Source of the DNA: Bolinopsis microptera | Lineage: Eukaryota; Ctenophora; Tentaculata; Lobata; Bolinopsidae | Reading direction: 5' to 3' | Assembly (NCBI RefSeq): GCF_026151205.1 | Contig: NC_087078.1 | Coordinates: 12,011,118-12,075,117, forward strand | DNA length: 64,000 nucleotides | Part shown: positions 57,544 through 64,000 of the stretch, in pieces | Position numbering within the stretch: position 1 is the stretch's first letter | Layout of the letters: each line of letters starts with the position of its first letter | Position numbers and translations under genes: made by a program | Notes under the pieces: generated by a model | What the model saw: the letters and a program-made list of their open reading frames with translations, nothing else | Told to the model about the DNA's origin: nothing | The model's database searches: none

Positions 57544-58245
57544 TTTTTCTAGCTTGCTCCTTCATAAAGATATTCGTCATTGAAGTTTGTGCTTTTTTGA
57601 AGAATTATTTTATAAAAACGTCAATTTTGCGATTTAGTATTCTCTGGTGTTGGGCCATGCCTTGGGTTGTGGAGCTCAGTTCTGCTTCCTATAGGTATAA
57701 ATTGTGCATTAGGCTAGTTTTAAAGTTAAAAATCGAAAAGTTGCACAAGTGGGGACACGCCCAAATTGATAGAAAATTGCTCAAATCACTGAAAATTGCT
57801 GTTTTCGTCATTTTCTGTCAACTTTAGAGTGCCGTTGTGATTACAGTTCTTCTTGAAATACTTTGAATTGTTGCATGCTTATCAAGCTATATATAAAACA
57901 ATTACATGCAAAAATTTACGGTGATTCAATATTGGATGCGCACGCAACGTCCGCTCAAAGTTTGCACGTGCGAAAGGTGAGAATTTTGTTCATTCGTGAT
58001 TTCCAACAAATTCTGCTTTGCCACGACAGTTTAATGTCATTATATATGAATTTAATGCCAACTTGAATGAGTATTAAGTGGCATATTCAGTCAGTGATCG
58101 ACCGATATGCTTCCCTAAACACAAGGAAATGTTTTTAAAGGAAAAATTTCGAAATCGTTGAAACTTCCTCCTTATATTAATGAAGATATCAGTTTATATT
58201 TCGACTTTATAAAGTACCCTGACATTATAATCAAAAAGAGATGAT
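57544..58245 (+). repeat. Module Q, copy 3, right piece
   Basis: Resumes Q at TTTTTCTAGCTTGCTCC after the LINE insertion and runs to AAAAAGAGATGAT, joined to F copy 3. It matches 50936-51636 closely. Confidence 0.9.
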
Positions 58246-58761
58246 ATTTTACCAAAACCCATAATCATGGGTAGAGTGGACCGCTGCCAGTGTCTCTCTT
58301 TCCCAAACAAAAGGAAATGATATTAATTTGATTGACCGTTCTCAAATGCAAAATGATACCGAGAATGAAATCGGTCGCTCGCTTTTCCCATTCATTTACA
58401 ATTGTAATAGATTAAGAAGAACTACCCAAAGGCAGCTGTTCTCGGCAATGAAGATTCAATAAACTTCAGCTTGTTCAATAAGTAATAACTACCACCCTTG
58501 TCCCTTACCCCGAAATACTAGGTATCTACCCGAACGCAACCCAAAGATATTTTTACAGCATCTGATTGATGTAATCAATCGAAACTTATTTATACAATTC
58601 GTAAGCCGTGAATGAATGGGAAAAGCGAGCGACCGATTTCATTCTCGGTATCATTTTGCATTTGAGAACGGTCAATCAAATTAATATCATTTCCTTTTGT
58701 TTGGGAAAGAGAGACACTGGCAGCGGTCCACTCTACCCATGATTATGGGTTTTGGTAAAAT
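58246..58761. mobile_element. Foldback element F, copy 3
   Basis: 516 bp, nearly identical to copy 2, including the loop. Confidence 0.9.
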
Positions 58762-58782
58762 GTATATATATAGATAGATATC

Positions 58783-59302
58783 ACGACAATCTGTCGTAAA
58801 ACAGGGGTTCTAGAAAACCCACTTCCCGATGCTCCTGAAACCTGAAACTTTTTTTGCAGTCGATTTGGTCAACGTCTAGACGCCCTGAAAAATTTCAGAT
58901 CTCTAACTCGATTTTAACATGGTTTTTAAGGCACCTGAATATGGCGATTTTGGGTTTTTACCGAATTTCGTATAACAGTGCTGGCGAGTATTTTATGCAA
59001 ATTTCTTAAAAATCTCAACATAACTATTTTTTATTCCTGTCATCTTTGACATCAAATTAGAATGTTTTGAACTAAAAATAAATCTGCTGAACGACTTCCG
59101 ATGAGTCTTAATGCCTGAAAAACTCCTGCCGGAGGCGGCGGCCTTCGGCCGCCGCCTCCGGCCGGAGTGCACGCTTCGCGTGCACGAAAGAGGCTTCAAA
59201 TGTGTACCAAAGGGGGTATAATAGTAAAGGGGGTACAATAGTAAAGGGGTACATAGTATACCCCAAATAAAGACACCGCTCGTGCTTGCCAGCACTGTGA
59301 TA
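58783..59302 (-). repeat. Module P, copy 4 (inverted)
   Basis: Reverse complement of P3, with the same GC-rich double palindrome and TACCCCC minisatellite (fewer units). Joined on its right to Q copy 4. Confidence 0.88.
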
Positions 59303-60306
59303 GACGCTTTTTGCAGTCAATTGTAGCCTACATTTAAGTGTCCGTAGATTCAAAAGTATAAAAGATACAGTCATTTCGAACCACAGGTTTTAAAGATAAT
59401 CGTTTATACTTTAGTTTACTTTATACTGAAAAATAATTTGACGTCATAAACACCCCTTGATGACGTCATCAAGTTAACCGTTTTTAAAACTTGATTTTCG
59501 ACAAAGTTATAACTTTTAAAATTGATTTTACACCATCAAGAAGTAATTTTATTCAAAATCTGAAGAAATTTGTACCTTAGATAATTGTTTAAGCATTCTG
59601 AAAATCTACCGGAAAGTTTTCTTATCTTACTCCTTCATAAAGATATTCGCTATTGAAGTTAGTGCTTTTTTGAAGAATAATTTTATAAAAACACAAAAGT
59701 TGTGAATTAGTATTCTCTGGTGTTGGGCCATCTGTTGGGTTGTGGAGCTCAATTTTGCTTCTTAAAGGTCTAAATTGTGTTATAGGCTAGTTTTAAAGTT
59801 AAAAATCGAAAAGTTGCACACGTGGGGACACGCCCAAATTGATTTAAAATAGCTAAAATCACTGAAAATTGTTATTTTCACAATTTTTATCAACTTTGGA
59901 GTCCCGTTGTGATTCAAGTTCTTTTTGAAATCTTCTGAAACTTTGCATGCTTATCAAACTATATATTAAATACCACTACGCAAAAATTTATGGTGATTCA
60001 ATATTGTATGCGCACGCAACGTCCGCTCAAAGTTTGCACGTGCGAAAGGTGAGAATTTTGCTCATTAATTCGTGATTTCGAATATATTCTGCTTTCCCAC
60101 GATATTTAAATGGCATTATATATGAATTAAATGCCAACTTGAATGAGTAAAAAGTGCCATATTCAGTCTGTTATCGACAGATAAACCTACCTGAACACAA
60201 GGAAACGTTTTCAAAGGTAAAATTTCAAAATCGTTGAAATGACCTCCTTATTAATGAAGTTTCGACTGTGTAAATTATTCTGACATTATAATCAAAAAGA
60301 GATGAT
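59303..60306 (+). repeat. Module Q, copy 4 (diverged)
   Basis: Same landmarks as Q2 but with many substitutions and small indels, so an older copy. Runs into a half F element at 60307. Confidence 0.85.
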
Positions 60307-60488
60307 ATTTGACCAAAACCCATAATCATGGGTAGAGTGAACCGCTGCCAGTGTCTCTCTTTTTCAAACAAAAGGAAATGATATTAATTTGAGGAACCGT
60401 CCGCAAATGCAAATTGATACCGAGAATGAAATCGGTCGCTCGCTTTTCCCATTCATTCACGGCTTACGAATTGTAATAAAGCTTATTG
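60243..60488 (+). repeat. 246-bp direct repeat, left copy
   Basis: Comprises the end of Q and the left arm and part of the loop of F. It is repeated at 63250-63495 with a constant offset of 3,007 bp and almost no differences. Confidence 0.9.
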
Positions 60489-60626
60489 TTGAGTTGAATT
60501 TGATATCGCAATTTGAATTTGATAATCAATAAATGTTAATTTTATGAGTTCTATTCACTATTGAAATTCGAATCTGCACTGTGATTAAATCTGAATCTCC
60601 CTAATTTGTATCCTCGTAGTGTTACC

Positions 60627-61487
60627 ATGAGTGTGGCCGGCAAACAAAGAGCACGCTCGTTTACTTCTGAAGAGGAGACTTTATTGTTGCAACTTGCTAA
60701 TGCTGAGAAAGCTTATTTGAAAGGTCGCTTCGGGCCAACTATAACAAAGAAAGGGAAACAAGGAAAATGGAAACATATTGCTCAAGAAATTAACGGGATG
60801 AATGGATACGGAGATAGGACTGGGGACGATTGTCTGAAAAAATACGATAATATGGTCAATGAACTTAAGAAACAAGAAAGAGACCGTATAAAATATAGAA
60901 AGGCTACCGGAGGTGGGCCAGCCAGAAAGACTCAGGCTCTCTTAGAAGCCGAAACTGCATGCTTGTCAAATTTACCACTAGAGCAAATAACTGGTATCGA
61001 AGGAGGACATGAGAGCGGCACACACTCCAGATCTTGCCTCGATGATCTTGCAGCTAACACTGGCTGCTCGGTTCAAACTGACTCGCAGGAGGATCTTTTT
61101 GATCAGCAAACTGATGAACTTCTAGGATCTGAAGAATATTACAATGAGGTAGAGGTACGAGAATCAGCATTTCAAAGCAGCATGGCAATTTTGACTCGTG
61201 ATGCAATCCCAAAACGATTACAGATGCCATCAGCAGGCACAGCTAGAAGAACAACAACCATCGTTCTGTCCCAGACACAAACTGAAACAAATGCTAACCC
61301 GCCTACAACAGCTGCCCCTATACAATCAAAACGCACGATATCAAGATCAGAACGAGACAAAGAGTTCAAGGCGATAGGGAGCTGGAACGACAAGCAACTG
61401 TCTCTTCTGACAGACATTTCCCAATCCCTTAAAGATCTGACAGCTCTGAAAAAAGCTAAATACGTAGCCAAAGGTTATATTAAATGA
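60627..61487 (+). CDS. Harbinger Myb/SANT-like DNA-binding protein
   Basis: About 286 residues. The start was chosen as ATG 60627 (ACCATGAG context) because the frame before it lacks another ATG. An N-terminal trihelix/Myb-like domain is seen in FTSEEETLLLQLANAEK, GKWKHIAQEINGMNGYGD and DDCLKKYDNMVNELKK. An acidic low-complexity middle follows, then a C-terminal helical segment (SLLTDISQSLKDLTALKKAK) that may contact the transposase. In Harbinger elements this partner binds the termini and helps bring the transposase to the nucleus. The frame is intact. Confidence 0.85.
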   Translation: MSVAGKQRARSFTSEEETLLLQLANAEKAYLKGRFGPTITKKGKQGKWKHIAQEINGMNGYGDRTGDDCLKKYDNMVNELKKQERDRIKYRKATGGGPARKTQALLEAETACLSNLPLEQITGIEGGHESGTHSRSCLDDLAANTGCSVQTDSQEDLFDQQTDELLGSEEYYNEVEVRESAFQSSMAILTRDAIPKRLQMPSAGTARRTTTIVLSQTQTETNANPPTTAAPIQSKRTISRSERDKEFKAIGSWNDKQLSLLTDISQSLKDLTALKKAKYVAKGYIK

Positions 61488-61733
61488 AGACAGTGATTGT
61501 GATGCTCCAAATTTGTTTATTTGACATTTTTTGTGTTGATACTATTTTGTATTTTGTATTCATTGTACTCATGACCTGTATAAATCTATATGATCAAATT
61601 TTCCCCTTTTATAGTACTATCACTAATGATATCAAGTCATGATATGTAATTCCGTAATTACAACTATTTTCAATCAATTTCAATGACATAAAGTTGTATG
61701 CTTTAAGTATATATAACCACATTTATTGCAGCC

Positions 61734-62846
61734 ATGATGTTCAATCAGTCTATCACAACTTGGAGACGAAATAGAATGACGAGACTACAAGCATCTCACC
61801 CTGCAGTTTCTCGACAGAGTCGACTTCTACAAGCTAATGAAGCATGCCGCACATCCAATGACCTTGACTGTATTTCAAAATACCGAATAGATGAAGAGGG
61901 GGTACGTTTTTTCACTAACAAGTTAACTGCGATAGCACCTTCCACATCTGCTGGGATTGGTGTCAAGGAGCAACTCTTGATAACTCTGGACTTTTTAGCA
62001 TCTGGTTCGTCATTACAGACACTTCACGGAGTTTATGGCCTTGCTAAAAGTACAATTTATAAAATTATCTGTAGAGTTACCGAGAATATCCGAAAAGAGT
62101 GTTTAGAAGACTTGGTTCGCTTTCCACACGAGTCAGAAATTTGGAAAATAATACTAATTAAAGAAGGATTTCTCAGTTATGGTGGTTTTCCCTGCTGTGT
62201 AGGTGCCATCGATGGCACACAGATCCGCATTAAGTCTCCTGTAGACAATGAAGAGATATATGTTAATAGGAAAGGAGAACACGCAATAAATGTACAGTTC
62301 GTATGTGACATGAATATGGTCATCACAGCATGTTCTATACGGTGGCCTGGGTCAGTTCATGACAGCACGGTCTGGAGAATGAGCGAAATTTGCAGAACTC
62401 TCAGCACTTCATCTGTATCCGGTTGGCTAATTGGCGACTCGGGTTACCCGTTGCGTGAGAGACTTATCGTTCCATTTCTGGATCCAAAATCAGAGGCAGA
62501 GAAGAGGTTCAATAAGTCCTTGAAACGGTGTAGATGTGTTATAGAACGAACAAATGGGATGGTCAAATCACGATGGCGATGTCTTGACAGTAAAAATACG
62601 GGTGGTTTGCAATTCAAACCAAAAATTAGTTGCGATATCATTGCTGCATGCGTTGTATTTCATAATTACTGCCGTAATAGGAGAATTCGTGATCCAGAAA
62701 TTTTGCCACACATTCTTCAAGATATGAGAGAAGAGCAAGCTCAACAATCCCGGCGGGCTGCCCCTCCAAGGCAGCCGAACGAGGCGGAAGAAATCAGAAA
62801 AGGAATTAATGTACGGAATAATATTGTTAATGATTACTTTTCTTGA
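61734..62846 (+). CDS. PIF/Harbinger transposase (HARBI1-like, DDE)
   Basis: 370 residues with an intact frame. An N-terminal helix-turn-helix region precedes SSLQTLHGVYGLAKSTIY. The DDE nuclease core (DDE_Tnp_4 type) has CVGAIDGTQI (D160), the NVQFVCDMN and WPGSVHDSTVW landmarks, IGDSGYPL (D235) and CVIERTNGMVKSRW (E271), and ends with ACVVFHNYCR. All three catalytic acids are present, so it could be active. HARBI1-type enzymes cut and paste with 3-bp target duplications. TTGCAG immediately precedes the ATG pair, so a spliced 5' leader is possible. Confidence 0.9.
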   Translation: MMFNQSITTWRRNRMTRLQASHPAVSRQSRLLQANEACRTSNDLDCISKYRIDEEGVRFFTNKLTAIAPSTSAGIGVKEQLLITLDFLASGSSLQTLHGVYGLAKSTIYKIICRVTENIRKECLEDLVRFPHESEIWKIILIKEGFLSYGGFPCCVGAIDGTQIRIKSPVDNEEIYVNRKGEHAINVQFVCDMNMVITACSIRWPGSVHDSTVWRMSEICRTLSTSSVSGWLIGDSGYPLRERLIVPFLDPKSEAEKRFNKSLKRCRCVIERTNGMVKSRWRCLDSKNTGGLQFKPKISCDIIAACVVFHNYCRNRRIRDPEILPHILQDMREEQAQQSRRAAPPRQPNEAEEIRKGINVRNNIVNDYFS

Positions 62847-63249
62847 TAAATGATAACTTTAAAATCCTTTTTAGAACCTAAACTGTGTATGATTCGCCTC
62901 TCCAAACAAATCTAAAGAAAATCCTTTTATGAACACTGAATTATTGTTCAAATTGTTCAATTCAATCAACTTGCAATGAAATTTGGGATATTAAGTAAAA
63001 ACTTACAATTCTAAGGTTGGTCTGAACCAAACTTTAAAAAATTAGCAAAAAATGAAAAATTGGAAGCAACTTAAGCAAAAAATAGCTCTTAAGTTGAAAC
63101 TAAGCAAAAATCGAGGTAAAAACTTAGTTCAAAAATTTTGCTTAAAAATTTGCTAACTTTGTTACTTAAGTTGGTTTTCGGAACGGATTTTAGCAAAAAA
63201 GGGAAAACTAAGCAATATTTACTACTAAGTTTCATTTCGGAAAGGACCC
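62847..63249. other. 3' region and terminus of the Harbinger element
   Basis: No coding sequence. It is rich in CTTAAG, AAGCAAAAA and AACTTAAG direct repeats, probable transposase or Myb-protein binding sites, ending in the GGACCCCC terminus. Confidence 0.6.
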
Positions 63250-63495
63250 CCTCCTTATTAATGAAGTTTCGACTGTGTGAATTATTCTGACATTATAATC
63301 AAAAAGAGATGATATTTGACCAAAACCCATAATCATGGGTAGAGTGAACCGCTGCCAGTGTCTCTCTTTTTCAAACAAAAGGAAATGATATTAATTTGAG
63401 GAACCGTCCGCAAATGCAAATTGATACCGAGAATGAAATCGGTCGCTCGCTTTTCCCATTCATTCACGGCTTACGAATTGTAATAAAGCTTATTG
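63250..63495 (+). repeat. 246-bp direct repeat, right copy
   Basis: Same as 60243-60488 at +3,007. Here the F element continues into its right arm. Confidence 0.9.
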
Positions 63496-63642
63496 AATGG
63501 GAAAAGCGAGCGACCGATTTCATTCTCGGTATCAATTTGCATTTGCGGACGGTTCCTCAAATTAATATCATTTCCTTTTGTTTGAAAAAGAGAGACACTG
63601 GCAGCGGTTCACTCTACCCATGATTATGGGTTTTGGTCAAAT
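63314..63642. mobile_element. Foldback element F, copy 5 (diverged type)
   Basis: Complete 329-bp foldback with ATTTGACCAAAACCC ends and short loop (ACGGCTTACGAATTG). It shares variants with the half element at 60307 (GTGAACCG, GAGGAACCGTCCGC), so the two form a subfamily. Confidence 0.9.
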
Positions 63643-63694
63643 ATCAAATGTGTTATGTGGTTAATGTAGTGTACTCTACAATCTAGATCTATAA

Positions 63695-63793
63695 AAAGTT
63701 GTAGGTTTACAACCTAACAGGACGCGCGCCGAGTTGGACTCGTCGACGGTCCAATATATGGAACAGATATTTTACGAGTATCACCCGTTAAAT
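63695..63793 (+). repeat. Dispersed repeat R, copy 4
   Basis: GTAGGTTTACAACCTAACAG, GCGCGCCGAGTTGGACTC, GTCGACGGTCC and GAGTATCACCCGTTAA, closely matching 13394-13489, 50 kb away. Confidence 0.8.
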
Positions 63794-64000
63794 AAAACGG
63801 AGTACAAGTTACCGAACACCGGGGCGCCATGATAGCCTCTTGTGTCTCCGCATAGCCTCTAATTGTGCTTACTAATACAATAGAGTCTGAGGGCAGCTAA
63901 ACAGCAACTTGCAGTGATCGATTGTCTCAATCATCTCCCATTTATTAAAATTATATTCACGCATAGTTGAACACTCAACAGTATGAGATAATTGGAAAAT
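63794..64000. other. No feature seen
   Basis: Short unique sequence to the window end. Confidence 0.4.

Larger units (their letters stand above)
60489..63249 (+). mobile_element. PIF/Harbinger element, one terminus recognisable
   Basis: Contains a Myb-like ORF and a DDE transposase ORF in the same orientation, the standard two-gene layout. The right end (63060-63249) carries repeated CTTAAG/AAGCAAAA motifs and finishes TTTCGGAAAGGACCCCC, matching the solitary terminus at 40684. At the left junction, TTGAGTTGAATTTG follows F sequence with no matching inverted terminus, so the left end is missing or replaced. Confidence 0.75.

Overview
The window is nuclear DNA of an invertebrate animal. It has spliceosomal introns with GT-AG borders, three tRNA genes with Pol III termination runs, a thrombospondin-type matrix gene, a CARD-containing STAND protein, and many kinds of eukaryotic transposon (Penelope-like, two or three non-LTR lineages, hAT, PIF/Harbinger, Mutator-like, MITEs and foldback elements). 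The DNA is AT-rich and intron-rich. A ShKT-domain protein, large LRR/cadherin/EGF mosaics and this element mix fit an early-branching animal such as a cnidarian, but the species cannot be fixed from the sequence. Several genes carry small frame breaks, so either the assembly holds uncorrected indels or some genes are decaying.

Layout. 0.6-1.5 kb: three proline tRNA genes, one each for anticodons AGG, CGG and TGG. 2.8-3.45 kb: a 25-bp satellite. 4.5-5.5 kb: an intronless, frame-broken seven-transmembrane receptor. 6.0-6.25 kb: a 200-bp MITE. 6.8-7.3 kb: a possible small secreted product. 7.4-8.65 kb (minus): internal exons of mitochondrial cardiolipin synthase. 10.5-10.9 kb (minus): a Penelope-type GIY-YIG fragment. 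12.8-15 kb: scrambled inverted repeats. 15.4-16.7 kb (minus): a decayed LINE, interrupted by a hAT element with a perfect 8-bp target duplication.

18.5-38.5 kb (plus) is read as one 20-kb gene for a secreted protein of about 2,850 residues: signal peptide, about 30 leucine-rich repeats, LRRCT, FN3-like region, cadherin repeats, cysteine-rich/EGF modules, thrombospondin type 3 repeats, thrombospondin C-terminal domain, an LG-like region and a basic tail. Its 4.3-kb intron carries on the opposite strand a complete three-exon gene for a small secreted protein with two ShKT domains. Other introns hold minisatellites, a decoy copy of an exon start and a triplicated splice acceptor.

39-43 kb holds MITE-like and tandem repeats and a Mutator-like transposase relic. 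43.1-44.7 kb encodes a 12-TM major facilitator transporter. 45.5-47.6 kb encodes a CARD plus STAND-type NTPase with a degenerate P-loop. A decayed copy of that gene's leader and first codons lies upstream of the transporter.

47.7-63.6 kb is a repeat complex. Modules P, Q and the foldback F are arranged as inverted and direct copies and form an approximately 4-kb palindrome. One Q copy is split by a LINE with a 25-nt poly(A) tail and a 10-bp target duplication, and that LINE is itself split by a CR1/jockey-type LINE. A PIF/Harbinger element with intact transposase and Myb-like ORFs sits between perfectly spaced 246-bp direct repeats, has only one recognisable terminus, and abuts an F element.
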